DNA of 64,000 bases from Adiantum capillus-veneris. Its lineage: Eukaryota > Streptophyta > Polypodiopsida > Polypodiales > Pteridaceae. How positions within the stretch are numbered: the first letter of the stretch is position 1; each line of letters starts with the position of its first letter. The stretch is taken from contig CM043944.1 in the NCBI GenBank assembly GCA_014529385.2, forward strand, positions 81,834,384 through 81,898,383. Direction: 5' to 3'. Below, one piece after another: positions 1-11,237 of this stretch. Made by a program: the position numbers and the translations under genes. Below the pieces are notes generated by a model. It searched no databases and was not told where the DNA came from. It saw only the letters and a program-made list of their open reading frames with translations.

Positions 1-2
1 TG

Positions 3-399
3 ATGTCCAATACAGAGGTGGTAGGTGATTTCTATCACATGGTCAACACGTTCTACTCCAATGTTCAGGACCAAATTAATTGCATCAAAGAAATGAGTGC
101 ATTTAGATTAAAAGAAGGTACTTTTGTGAATGATTTTGTACAGGTTATGGCAAAAGAGCAACCTGTAAGGAAGTGGTGCATGATGAATGGTGGAGGGCAT
201 TACTCTACCTTACGTCCCCTTGCAATGAAAGTACTCGCACAATGTGCAGCAAACTCAAGTTCAGAGAGAAACTGGAGTATGTACAAGTATGCTCACAGCA
301 CTATTCGCAACAGACTATTAGCAGATAGAGCAAAAAATTAGTATATATGTACTGCAACGAAAAGATATTGAATCGCATCGAAAGTGCTGGCTACGAGGA
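3..399 (+). pseudogene. hAT transposase, C-terminal dimerisation region (5' part of a split gene)
   Basis: The frame enters from the left edge and shows the hAT C-terminal dimerisation signature: STLRPLAMKVLAQ, then SSSERNWS, then STIRNRLLADRA. In the family this region mediates transposase multimerisation next to the RNase-H-like catalytic core, which lies outside the window. The first frame stops at a TAG at 339-341 just after a run of six A (332-337). The reading continues sensibly one frame over as KLVYMYCNEKILNRIESAGY up to the edge of the chromovirus, so I infer a 1-bp deletion in the A run. The gene is then split at 399/400 by the Ty3 element and resumes at 7912. The family call is firm; the gene is dead as written. 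Confidence 0.85.
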
Positions 400-941
400 T
401 GTTACGAGACTGGGCACCCTCCTGTTGTAGTGGTTAACTGCAATTGGGATAGCTGGGCGTAATGGTTAATTATGTGCTGTCTATTTATTTTACTAATTGA
501 GTTGATGATCATTTTGTAGAGTGGAATGCGGGGAGTTGATGAAGAGGCGACAGCAATTATTCTCGGCCATTTTATAGTTGCACAGTATCTTAGAATCTCA
601 TTTCAATAAGCCACTCTGGCTCTGTAAATATTTGTAGTGGGAACTCCCCTTATGGGTCATGCAAGAACTAATGAGCTTCACTCATTTACAAAAGTGAAGT
701 GGTTGTAAAAGAGGGGCTCAATTTTTGGCACCTCAAACTCAAAAATAATATATTAAATACCAACTCCACAAGAGAGGTGCCGTGGAGTTTGGGGCTAGAT
801 TTAGGCCTTTCTCTTGCAGATTTTCTTCTCTACTCTCTTAAGCTATGGTTATTTTGCTGTGTACTCTCTAATCTAGTCTCCATCTCTTACACATCTCTTA
901 CACCTCCTTACAAGCATGTCTATGTCAATTCTATGTTTACT

Positions 942-1026
<85 letters not shown>

Positions 1027-1146
1027 ATAGTCTAGGTGAGTGTGTGTGCTTGGAAATTGGAAGAAGAGGTGGACAGGTTGATGGTGATTGCTTGGAAGCT
1101 TGTGTTGAATAGTTTAAGCGGTCGATCTCCCCCTCTTCTCCCAACA
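400..1146 (+). repeat. 5' LTR of the chromovirus
   Basis: The 747-bp LTR is bounded by TG...CA. It carries a long (GT)n tract at about 941-1025, which explains most of the length difference from the 3' LTR. It is followed after one base by the primer binding site. Confidence 0.95.
941..1025. repeat. (GT)n microsatellite inside the 5' LTR
   Basis: About 85 bp of almost pure GT. The partner LTR has only about 23 bp at 7763-7785, so one copy expanded or the other contracted after insertion. Confidence 0.95.
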
Positions 1147-1147
1147 G

Positions 1148-1159
1148 TGGTATCAGAGC
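1148..1159 (+). other. Primer binding site (initiator tRNA-Met)
   Basis: TGGTATCAGAGC, complementary to the 3' end of plant initiator tRNA-Met, one base after the 5' LTR. It primes minus-strand DNA synthesis. Confidence 0.95.
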
Positions 1160-2690
1160 ATCAAGGTTCGATTTAATCGGCATCAAATTTACCTTCAAGA
1201 AGGAATTCCTCGAATCGACAAACTCCAATTTGCAATTCATCGATTTGCAATTCAAAGATTCAAGAATTCGTGGCAATTCAAGAATTTAATCGGTCAAATT
1301 TGCAAAGAAAATTTTGCTTGGTCGTTAATCAACGGCGAATCGGCAACTAATCGGCAAGCGGCTTCCAGTTTCGGCTTCATGATGATCAAAATATGGTATG
1401 CCGAGTTTCAATCTCAAATTAATGCATAGAAATTGTGGAATTGTGAATACGACAGAGTAAGAGTCGAACGAGCAAGGAATTTTGAAGAGATTGAAGAAGC
1501 GGTGCTCAAGAACAAAATTAAAAGAACGAAAATGGTGATGGACGGCTTTGAAAAACCTTATGAGAATTTCAAGCATTAGGCGAGCACTTGAAGCCGATGC
1601 ATGAAGAAATTCCTATAACAAGAAAGAGTGTAGTGGAGGAGACGGGCATCGATTCCGTTAATTATCGCATGTGAAACAATTGATTTACCCTTTCAAGAGG
1701 AAATTCTGTGCGGGAACCATCCCTTGCAAGCAAGGAAGCGTCGCCATCGACCCTGCTCAAACCTCACAAGGGTGGTGACAATACAGGCGCCTAGGGAACT
1801 GCATGCTTTTTCTCTTCTTCCTCGGGGGCTGAAACGACTGTTTGCAGGTCACCATCACCCTCCCTTTCCCTGGCGTAACATTCCTCTGTCAGCTCGCTGC
1901 CATGCAATTCCTTTCATACTTTGGCTTACAAAAGTAAGGGCCTCAACTAAAAGGAGCCTTGTTCTTGCCCAATAACGCCGCCGCCTTTTGAAAGCTTAAC
2001 TTTCACTTATAACATAGCTTTAAGTTATACTTTAAGAGGGTGAAAAACGTCCATTGAAGTTTACCTTCCACTTTCAACTTAACCTTCACTTATATTTGAA
2101 GAGGGTAGTCATGTTCCCCCCCCCCAAAGGTCGGGCGCCGCAAATCCAAAGGTCGAGAATATATAAATAATTTATTCTTCGATTGATCTACCAACAACAT
2201 TCAGCACTCGATATCGCCCCGTTGCCATAAATTACGCCATTTATTTTTGGTCGCTTTTATTCCATCGTCTCCCAGGACTCACATCAAGAGATTGAAGCAG
2301 GCGATGATAAATTGGAAGCCATCAAAGGTAGCGCATCATTATAGCAATTAGTCGCTACGACACCGGGCACGGATCAGGCAGTGACCATACCGTAAAATTG
2401 TCTGTGTATTATTATTTTGGGGGTAAGGGAGACCGGACGCTACAAATTCAACTGGCTCGGTGACACACCGTCGAACCGTTTACTTCTCTGGCAATTTCCT
2501 AGCGGATCGCCATTCCGGACTGGACGCCACCGCTCTTTCTCAGCTAAGTACATTACATTTCTATTATTTATTTAATTTTATTCCGCATATTGCATTTGTG
2601 AATATCACCAAATAGCCTTTTTAAGAATTACCATTTAAATATTTATTTAAATTTTTAAAAAAAAGAGAAAAACATAAAAAGCACGCAATC
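1160..2690 (+). other. Untranslated leader of the chromovirus
   Basis: About 1.5 kb between the primer binding site and the gag ATG. No long open frame and no recognisable domain is present. Packaging and dimerisation signals would be expected here from general retrotransposon knowledge, but I cannot point to one. A short C run lies near 2118-2127 and an A/T-rich stretch precedes gag. Confidence 0.6.
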
Positions 2691-3784
2691 ATGGCTCATC
2701 TTCCTCATGCACCTACGATTGCAGAGCAACTTCAAAATTTGCAGCAGTCACTCACATATGAACGCATGCGAAGGCAAGAACTTGAAGATAAATTATTGCA
2801 TTTTGCACACACCGAATCTGCACCAACATCCAAGAAAAACAAAATTAGCAGAAAAGCCTTCACTTTCAAGGATTTTGATGGCACTAAAGATGCTAGCACG
2901 GTTCTAGCATGGGTTAGTCAGTTAGATGACTATTTTCATGATGAAGACTTTCCCGAGCGTGAAATGGTAAAGTGTGCATCAAATCATCTCACTAGCAGCG
3001 CTGCATTGTGGTGGAACGCAACCAAACAACACGGTAGAAGACCACGCACCTGGCATGCATTCAAAAAAGTGTTTTTACCCCAATTTTTCCCACACAGTAC
3101 AAAGCTAAAGCACGACGTCAATGGGATTTAATTCGACAGGGTAGAAATGAAGATGTACAGGGTTACACTGACCGTTTTTGGAATTGTCTAATTCAATTGC
3201 AACCTATTGAACATGTTAGTCGCAGGAAATTGAAGCGAAAGTACATATCAGGCTTGGCACTACAAATTAGTGCTGAAGTAGATATGTTCGAACCTGATTC
3301 TCTGTCAAAGGCCATTAATTTGGCTCTCAACGCAGAAAAGAAGAAAGGTGGACATTCCTCTCACACTGATCAACCTGCTAACACTAACCGCAACAAGAGA
3401 CCTCCTTTCTCTTCTAACTCTGACAGAAGCAAACACCAAAGCCGTACCTTTTTCAAAAGACGAAGATTTGGCAATCCTCCTGCCACTGCTCAACCTCATA
3501 CAAGCAACAACCACAACAACACTCAGCAACAAGGCGACCAACATCCTTTCAACCAGCGTTTTCCTCCAAATTCTAATGGTAACAAAAAGGTGAAGTGTTT
3601 TAAATGCTTTTAGTATGGTCACTATGCAGATAAGTGCCCAAATGGTCATGCTAAGGGCAATGGTCAATCCAATGGCCATTCAAATGGAGTCAACAGGAAT
3701 TCAAGTCAAAAACCCTTCAACAACAACCGCCCCAACGGAGCTACTCTTAACCTCATCGAAGATGCTACACCCAACGACAATGAA
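2691..3784 (+). pseudogene. gag: Chromovirus gag (capsid and zinc knuckle), frameshifted
   Basis: Starts at ATG 2691 (MAHLPHAPTIAEQ). The capsid part contains the Ty3-type segment FDGTKDASTVLAWVSQLDDY and later SAALWWNA. The first frame ends at 3131 through a 1-bp frameshift near 3095; the second frame continues with WDLIRQG and DVQGYTDRFW. A basic Asn/Gln-rich linker leads to a zinc knuckle CFKC-x2-[12 protein letters not shown] at 3611-3613 sits inside the knuckle where a coding triplet is expected. After that stop the same frame runs straight into protease, so gag and pol were one polyprotein. Gag would form the virus-like particle in the cytoplasm. Confidence 0.88.
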
Positions 3785-6700
3785 GTGGAAGTTAACTACG
3801 GTGAGGGATATGATCCTGATTATGATAACGATGACAACCCATTCTCAGGTACTCCTATATCTCCTCACACTTTCTTTAAAGTGCAAGGCACTGTTAAGGG
3901 TGAAAATGTCACCATTCTGCTAGATGATGGTAGTAGCCATGATTTCATTTCCACACGATTGGCACAACAACTATCACTCTCTAAAATTTCATCACCCCAC
4001 AAGGTCAAAACTGTTTTTAATAATCAACGTTTTAATTGTAAAACTCAAGTCACTGTTGAAGTTTGCATTGGTGAATTCACACAAGCACGTACATTTTTGG
4101 TAGCACCATTGCATGGACTCGATATGATTTTGGGAATGCCATTTCGTCATGAATTTGACCCGTTGATTAATTATAAAACACGTACAAAATCTCTCACTCA
4201 TAATAATAAAAAAATTTCCATCCAAGCAACACTGGCACATCAAAAATTTCCACTCCTCTCTCACACTCAAGCCAAACGAGCAATTCAAAAACAGGGGAAA
4301 ACATATCTAGTATTGGTAAATCAAATTTCTGTTGAAACTGAAACTTCACGTAACTCCACACACGATGAATTTCTCTCACAATTTAAAGATTGTTTCATGC
4401 ATGATCTCCCACCTGGAATTCCACCATCACGCCCAGAAGACCACAAAATTGACATCATACCGGGTAGTGAACCTCCTTGTAGAGCACCTTATCGTGTAAA
4501 TCCTACCGCACATAGGGAAATACAAACTCAAATCACTGATTTACTTGACCGTGGCCTAATCCGACCTAGTAGTTCACCATACGCAGCTCCAGTACTTCTT
4601 GTCAAGAAGAAAAATGGAACATTTCGTATGTGTATTGACTACAGGGCTTTAAACAAGATCACCATTAAGAATAGGTTTCCTATTCCTAGAGTGGATGATC
4701 TACTAGACAAACTCAAAGGGGCACACATCTTTAGCAAAATTGACCTTAAATCAGGGTATCACCAGGTCAAAATGTTTGAACATGATGTCTACAAAACTGC
4801 TTTCAGAACACAAACTGGACACTATGAATTTCTTGTCATGCCATTTGGTTTGACAAATGCACCAGCTACATTCACACGCATGATGAATCGCATTTTCATT
4901 GACCATCAAGATTTTGTGATTGTATTTTTTGATGACATTTTGGTATTCAGTAAATCTGAAGAAGAGCATAAACAACATTTAACACGTGTATTTGATCTGC
5001 TTGCACAAAATCACTTGTATTTAAATCTTGAAAAGAGTTCTTCAATCTGAAATTGAATATTTGGGACATATTGTATCGGGTAAGGGAATACATGTCGATC
5101 CAAAGAAAATTGAAGCCATTCAATCCTGGCCTAGACCCAAAAACTTGCATGAGCTACGATCTTTTATTGGTCTTTGTAGCTATTACAGGAAATTTGTTCG
5201 TAATTTTTCTTACAAAGCACATTATTTGACTCTCTTGTTGAAGAAAAACACACCTTATGAATGGACTGATTTGCAAGAAAGCTCATTTAATGCACTTAAA
5301 CATGCTTTGACTAATGCACCTGTATTGCAATTGCCTGATTTTGAAAGACCATTCTTTGTGGTAGTCACTGATGCTAGTGGAAAAGGTATCGGTGCAGTCC
5401 TCATGCAAGATAACCATCCAATTGCTTTCGAAAGTCGTAAATTCAAACCGTCTGAAACAAAGTTCAGTACTTATGATAAAGAATTGACTGTTGTGGTACA
5501 TGCATTGAAAATCTGGAAACACTATGTAATGGGTACTGACTTGATCATTAAAACTGATCAACAAAGTATCAAATATTTACTTTCTCAGCCTTTAATAGAT
5601 GATAGACATATTAAGTGGGCCGCTTTTATTCAAAGTTTTCAGCCCAACATTCAATACCAGCCTGGTAAAGAAAACGTTGTAGTTGATGCCTTGAGTAGCA
5701 GACCCTCACTTAATCATCTATCAACCATTACGGGAACTTCATTTGACACTTATGCACATGATGATGACTTCAAAACGACATGGTTGCACATGCTTGATAA
5801 TTCTGTACACACATTTCTCGAATACACTATTCAAGAAAACTTCCTTTATTTCAAACAAAAATTGTGTGTGACTAAACCTTTCCATACATTAATTATTGAA
5901 GAATTACACAAACCCCCTTATGCTGGACGTAGAGGATTTGCTGCAACTTTTTAAAATTTATGTCGTGATTTCTATTGGCCTACTATGAGAATGGATGTTA
6001 AACAGTATGTGTCAACTTGTTTGATTTGTCAAAAAATCAAAGCAGCTACAGGTAAGAAATTGGGACTTTTACACCCTCTCCCCATTCCTGAAAGACCTTG
6101 GGAACATATTTCAATGGATTTTGTTACGGGTTTCCCACTCACAACGCACAAACATGACATGATATGGACTATTATTGATCGTTTCTCTACACAAGCGTAC
6201 TTCGTTCCATGTAAGAAAACACTCACAGCACATCAAGCTGCACTTTTGTTTCTTAAGACTGTTTTCCCACATCATGGTTTGCCTAAAGTGATTATTTCTG
6301 ATCGAGATTCAAAATTTTGTAGTGCTTTTTGGACTACTGTGTTTGAAAATCTTGGCACTACGCTTGACTTCACTTCTGCATTTCATCCTGAATCCAATGG
6401 TCAAACTGAAGTCACAAATCGCACAATCATTGATTTGCTAAAGGCTTATGTTTCTTCTCAACCTAAGAAATGGGATGATTACATACATATTTTGCAATTT
6501 GCATACAACAACACCACTCACACTGCCACGGGTAAGTCTCCTTTTGAAATTGTCTATGGTCACTCACTTCCTACTCTTGCTTCACGTCTTTCTAATGTTG
6601 TGCATGCCGCTGATGATTTCACTACTGACTTTCATGATATTTATGCAAGTGTGCATTCTGCCATTAAACACTCACAAGAACTTTACACCAAGCATGCTAA

Positions 6701-7172
6701 CAAGCATCGCAAGGCACACCAATTCAAAGAAGGTGATCATGTTTTACTTCGCATCGAAAAACGAAGGATCAAAAGTGTTGATACTAATGTCTTTGTTAAG
6801 CTTGCTCCTCGTTTTTATGGACCTTTCAAAATTTCAGCTGTCATTAATGACGTTTCTTTTCGTTTAGAATTACCTGCACATTGGCACATTCACAATACAT
6901 TTCACATTAGTCTTTTACGACCATTCAGAGGACCCCTACCTACACACCACATTTACGAAGACCCACCTTCACTTGTAGACCAAGAAGAGCAACTCATCCC
7001 TGACAAAATAGTTGACCATGAGACCACCACTACACGCACTGGAATGGTTTATAACCGTTACCTTTTGACTTTCAAGGGCCACCCTAGAGAGGATGCCAAA
7101 TGGATGCCTGAAAAGTTTTTTCGCAACTTTCACAACCTTCTCCACACTTTCCATCACTCACGGTCCAGTTGA
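3785..7172 (+). pseudogene. pol: Chromovirus pol: protease, reverse transcriptase, RNase H, integrase, chromodomain
   Basis: Domains in order. Protease: active-site triplet DDG within [13 protein letters not shown] (about codons 44-56 counted from 3785), where most families have DSG. Reverse transcriptase: [24 protein letters not shown] and the catalytic FFDD at about 4925-4936. RNase H: VVVTDASGKGIGA, then TYDKEL and TDQQS. Integrase: an H2C2 zinc finger ending CLICQK, and the DDE core with Asp in SMDFVTG, Asp in ISDRDSKF and Glu in NGQTEVTNRT. Chromodomain: about 7000-7130, YLLTFKGHP-x2-DAKW. Breaks: a frameshift near 5035-5045 and a TAA at 5952-5954 in the integrase finger. The stop after the chromodomain is at 7170-7172. 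Confidence 0.93.
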
Positions 7173-7209
7173 TTTCTCTATTGAGCAACTGAGGACAGTT
7201 GCTATCCTT

Positions 7210-7220
7210 GGTGGGAGGGA
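7210..7220 (+). other. Polypurine tract of the chromovirus
   Basis: GGTGGGAGGGA immediately before the 3' LTR; it primes plus-strand synthesis in this class. Confidence 0.9.
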
Positions 7221-7906
7221 TGTTACGAGACTGGGCACCCTCCTGTTGTAGTGGTTAACTGCAATTGGGATAGCTGGGCGTAATGGTTAATTATGTGCTG
7301 TCTATTTATTTTACTAATTGATTTGATGATGATTTTGTAGAGTGGAATGCGGGGAGTTGATGAAGAGGCGACAGCAATTATTCTTGTCCATTTTATAGCT
7401 GCACAGTATCTTAGAATCTCATTTCAATAAGCCACTATGGCTCTGTAAATATTTGTAGTGGGAACTCCCCTTATGGGTCATGCAAGAACTAATGAGCTTC
7501 ACTTATTTACAAAAGTGAAGTGGTTGTAAAAGAGGGGCCTCAATTTTTGGCACCTCAAACTCAAAAATAATATATTAAATACCAACTCCACAAGAGAGGT
7601 GCCGTGGAGTTTGGGGCTAGATTTAGGCCTTTTTCTTGCAGATTCTCTTCTCTACTCTCTTAAGCTATGGTTATTTTGCTGTGTACTCTCTAATCTAGTC
7701 TCCATCTCTTACATATCTCTTACACCTCCTTACAAGCATGTCTATGTCAATTCTATGTTTATTGTGTGTGTGTGTGTGTGTGTGTCATAGTCTAGGTGAG
7801 TGTGTGTGCTTGGAAATTGGAAGAAGAGGTGGACAGGTTGATGGTGATTGCTTGGAAGTTTGTGTTGAATAGTTTAAGCGGTCGATCTCCCCCTCTTCTC
7901 CCAACA
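7221..7906 (+). repeat. 3' LTR of the chromovirus
   Basis: 686-bp LTR with the same TGTTACGAGA start and CCAACA end as the 5' copy. It is followed by the second GAGGA target copy at 7907-7911. Confidence 0.95.
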
Positions 7907-7911
7907 GAGGA

Positions 7912-8134
7912 GGAAATGCCAATCTGGTTGTATGATTGTCAAAACGAAGATGAATAAGAGTTCAATGTTGGTGTATCTCAATGCACTGTAGACGAAATAG
8001 AAGAGAATTTGATAATAGATGTGGAGGTTGAATTACAAGGAGAACCACAACACTCAGACTTAGAACCAGATAACAACTCAACTGATTCAATAAAGCTTGA
8101 GAGTAGAATGAGTAAATGTCAAAAACCATTGTAA
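7912..8134 (+). pseudogene. hAT transposase, extreme C-terminal tail (3' part of the split gene)
   Basis: Joining base 399 to base 7912 and dropping one copy of the GAGGA duplication restores the shifted hAT reading frame across the chromovirus: ...ESAGYE then EEMPIWLYDCQNEDE. An in-frame TAA lies at 7955-7957. The same frame then stays open for 58 more codons, rich in acidic residues, to a TAA at 8132-8134. The longer tail may be the ancestral end, with the first TAA acquired later, or it may be chance. No catalytic motif lies in this part. The joined frame is the best proof that the 7.5-kb element inserted into an existing hAT gene. Confidence 0.75.
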
Positions 8135-8223
8135 AAGACTTTGTATTCGTGTTTTGAGTAATTGCAATGCTTCATATTCGCGATAGTACATAGTTTGTCG
8201 CGATATTACATAGTTTGTAGATC

Positions 8224-9258
8224 TCAATTGTGTTTTCTTGAAGAAGCATCTTGCTCATCAAACAGATTTCTAATTGTGCTAGGGGTATCTGGGCGTGCTT
8301 GCTTGAATTTATATTCATTTTTCATGCCAAACATAATATATATTCCTTGTGGAATATCTTGTGAACAAATTGCACATGGACTACCGTTTTGCATCAAATG
8401 AATAAGACAAACTAAATGATAATAATGACCACATGTCAATGTATAGTATCCACTCCATCCATCAAAATTCTTGTAGCAAACTTGGCATTGGGAAGATGAG
8501 GATGCATCTGAAGTAGACGAGGGGACCAACTCCGGATGCAAGACAAGGTGGCTGATGTGTGTCCCTTGTACAGGTGTTGGATTCACTCGCTGAGTCAGAT
8601 TTTGAACGTCCTGACTTAAGCGGTGAATGCTTTTCTCCATCCAGACTTGTGAGGGTTGAGGTGTCTGGGTGGCTATAGAAAGCCATGTTATTTCTACATC
8701 TTTCTCTGTCAATTGTGTCGCATAAATATCCTTCTCTCTTTTTAACTGTAGGTCAGTGCCTTCCACTATCAATGCCAGCTCATCTCGGGTGAAACTGACA
8801 CAACTCTCCCTTAAATCATGAGTGGCAACAGTTGTCTCCTTTGACGAGAAGTCTACTGATCATTGTTGGACAAAGCGAACATATAACATTTTTGCAAAAT
8901 ATAGCACACAATCTGCACTGTGTAGGGGATGGCCATAAACCTCCAAATAAATCTTCTCAGCGTTATCTTTGATTGCATCATGGTTGCACTTCAAAACCTT
9001 CCTCCTTTCTTTCTTGATCTCTGCATCCTCACATGGCCATATTGTCTTGATCATGTCCTTTGTCACTTCTTTATTGATCTCTTTCCATTGCATATGGTTT
9101 GGATTTGCCCACTTAGAGAGTCGGCGAGCAATACGTGTTGCTTGTTGTGCCGACATGCCGTGTGCTAGAGACTTCATGCGCTGAAATGCATTAACAGCCG
9201 CTTGTTGTTGATCATCAGGCAATGATTGGGTGCCAATATCTTGTTCTTGATCAGCCAT
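8224..9258 (-). pseudogene. RING-finger (C3H2C3) protein frame with one in-frame TGA
   Basis: ATG at 9256-9258 (MADQEQDIG). A 132-codon frame ends at a TGA (8860-8862), but the same frame stays open for a further 211 codons to 8224 without a shift. The second part holds a RING at about 8365-8487: C-x2-C-x14-C-x-H-x2-H-x2-C-x10-C-x2-C (CQVC, CGH, CAIC). RING domains usually bind an E2 enzyme in ubiquitin transfer. A helical, charged segment with HRLSQDVQNLTQRV precedes it. The first part has no family I recognise (AHGMSAQQATRIARRLSKW). The TGA may be a late mutation, which I prefer, or a readthrough site. The frame lies convergent with the hAT tail, 89 bp away. It may be cargo or an accessory gene of a mobile element. 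Confidence 0.65.
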
Positions 9259-9539
9259 TTTCTCTTAGAGCTGCAGTCAACAGATAGACAAATATTCAAT
9301 ATCATTGGCAAATATATATTCTCACTCATTGGGACACTGCGCGGAATCCACTAAATCAAACCACAACAAATACGACTAATTGAACCACAAGGAAAATTTA
9401 AAATACTGACAGTTAAATGACAAATTTAAAATGACTAAAGATAATTGACTCAATTAGGTGAATCACTTCAAACCAGATAATACACTTCAATAAAAAAAAA
9501 GAATACATTGGACAAGACATATGTATATCATAGAAATGT

Positions 9540-10497
9540 TTAAATCAGATAAAATGATGGTGCAAGTTCAACAAGTAGACGTTGGACAGGGTTAGGGTCT
9601 GTCCTTAAATGTTCTTTGAAAAATATCAACACGTCAGAAGCATTCCTTCTTTGGTCCCACTCTTTTAACTTCATCTAACAATCTACTTTAATTTGAGTAG
9701 CCCTCATAACATCCTCGTCCGGGTGGTGAAAAACTTCTTCTGGAAAATAAACTTTTCTGGCTGCACTCCAAAAATCTGTCAGCATGTCAAATAGGTAGCC
9801 CAATGCCTAAATATTGCTTGATTTTGTGTACGCATCTGTGCACCGTGGATCGTATAGTTCGGGAGCAATCCACGGTCGCTTAGCCATCTCAGCATTCCCT
9901 GCTCTATGTGCATTCAAAACTGCTTCGTCCGACTGTGCGCTTGGATGCAGATAATTATTTGCTACGCGCTTAGTTAGTGTTCTCAGCATCATACCCCAAT
10001 TAATTATGCCGACACGAGGTTTATTGGTGCGAGTAAAGTCCAACATTACGTTGAACGGGTGCAGGTCATTGTGCACTATACCAGCCGAGTGGACAGTCGC
10101 AACGCCGTCGATTAAGGCATGACAAATTGCTGGCATCTGCTTGATCACTGCTTTGATCCGCACTGTGTCTCTCGCTTACAGGAAGATTTGCTACAGGCAA
10201 TGACCTCCAGCCATGTTGTAGCCTATGCATGTGTCATTTGAACAATCAGTGAGCGAAAGGTAAGCGACACATCATGTCACCCACGGTACCCCCATTGTAG
10301 TATGGGAATATCGTGATCCAAGGAGCTTCTATAGTAAACCCAATGCACCTTACAATGGAGGTGTGAAGCGTTTGCATTCCTTGATCAGTCTGAAAGCTAT
10401 CAAATTTTGCCTCACTCCCTCCCTTGTAACATTTTCCCACATATGTAATGTGGTCTGGAAAAAATGAGATGCTTTTGATGGTGTACAATGTGCACAC
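9540..10497 (-). pseudogene. Protein-kinase-like fold, decayed
   Basis: Reading leftward from 10497, an N-lobe/hinge-like segment ends with IFPYYNGGTVGDMM. After a broken stretch (10164-10245), a frame from 10163 gives a C-lobe: catalytic loop HNDLHPFNVML (H-x-D with the following Asn), then GIINWGM where active kinases have DFG, then WIAPELYD as the APE motif. The same frame continues past a TAG at 9807-9809 with ALGYLFDMLTDFWSA and WDQRRNASDVL, the usual end of a kinase C-lobe, to a TAA at 9540. The DFG aspartate is replaced (INWG), so even before decay catalysis is doubtful. Residues 9259-9539 upstream of the RING frame are A/T-rich and hold no domain. Whether kinase and RING frames were one transcript is unknown. 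Confidence 0.6.
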
Positions 10498-10499
10498 AC

Positions 10500-11237
10500 C
10501 GAAAGACTCTTAAACTCTTAACCACCACTTGAAGACTCTTAAACTCTTATCTCAGGTAAACTCTTAATCACCACTTGAATATTTTAACAAATGTGCAAGG
10601 AAATATTGATAAACATTGAAAATAATCTTCACTTGAAATTGCAATCTGTTACACGTGTAAAAAGCAGTTCAAACAAGTGGTTTATAAGAATTTAATTCAG
10701 ATCAAACAATACATGTTAACAGTCTGACACATTTCAACATATATTGAATTTTTAACTTATATTTTTCTTTGTGCACACATACTAATTCAAACAAAGCACA
10801 CGCCGACTTGAAAACTTCAAAAACATTTAAAACATTGGAAGTATACAAATTGGATTAGCAAATTGTGTTTTCACACTTTTTTACATAGAATTTATGTAGA
10901 TGTAGCAATCAAAAAGCGATGATAATTGATGCTCTTTAAAAAGATACAAAAGAATATCTAATATGCAAATTTTTGTGCATTTAGATTTTTTTACAGAGAA
11001 TTTATGTAAATGAAGCATTAAAAATAGCAATAATGCTTGAGAGTCCATTAAAAAGATTAAAAAACAATATTAAACATGCAATTTATGTGCAAATACTTTT
11101 TTACATGTAATTTATATAAATGGAACATTTAAAATAGCGATGATTGATGAATAGAGTATTCTTTTGAATATGATTAACTGGTATATAATTTCAAATGGAC
11201 AGTTAAAAACAATAAAATCAAATAGTTCATACATTCT
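10500..11237. other. A/T-rich non-coding stretch with a 110-bp tandem repeat
   Basis: No coding signal. The stretch separates the kinase-like frame from the stem-loop array and contains three diverged 110-bp units (see next entry). Confidence 0.6.
10875..11150. repeat. Three tandem units of about 110 bp
   Basis: Units start at about 10881, 10991 and 11101, each opening with TTACA-x4-AATTTAT and followed by a purine-rich GNAGCA/GGAACA segment and AAAATAGCRATRAT. Inside each unit TACAT-x3-AATTTATGTA-like sequence is partly palindromic. Confidence 0.75.

Larger units (their letters stand above)
400..7906 (+). mobile_element. Ty3/gypsy chromovirus, complete LTR retrotransposon with target duplication GAGGA
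   Basis: This is a full-length element: 5' LTR, primer binding site, leader, gag, pol (protease, reverse transcriptase, RNase H, integrase, chromodomain), polypurine tract, 3' LTR. Both LTRs start TGTTACGAGA and end CCAACA. The 5-bp sequence GAGGA flanks it on both sides (395-399 and 7907-7911), so insertion by an integrase is directly visible. The two LTRs differ by roughly a dozen point changes that I could count plus a GT-repeat length change, so the insertion is not fresh. Gag-pol reads as a single frame broken by two frameshifts and two stops, so it is inactive. Confidence 0.95.

Noticed and set aside
699-1112. 137-codon frame with Val-Cys repeats
   Set aside because: Lies within the chromovirus 5' LTR and crosses its GT repeat.
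3305-3679. Minus-strand frame of 124 codons with hydrophobic N-terminus
   Set aside because: Antisense shadow of chromovirus gag.
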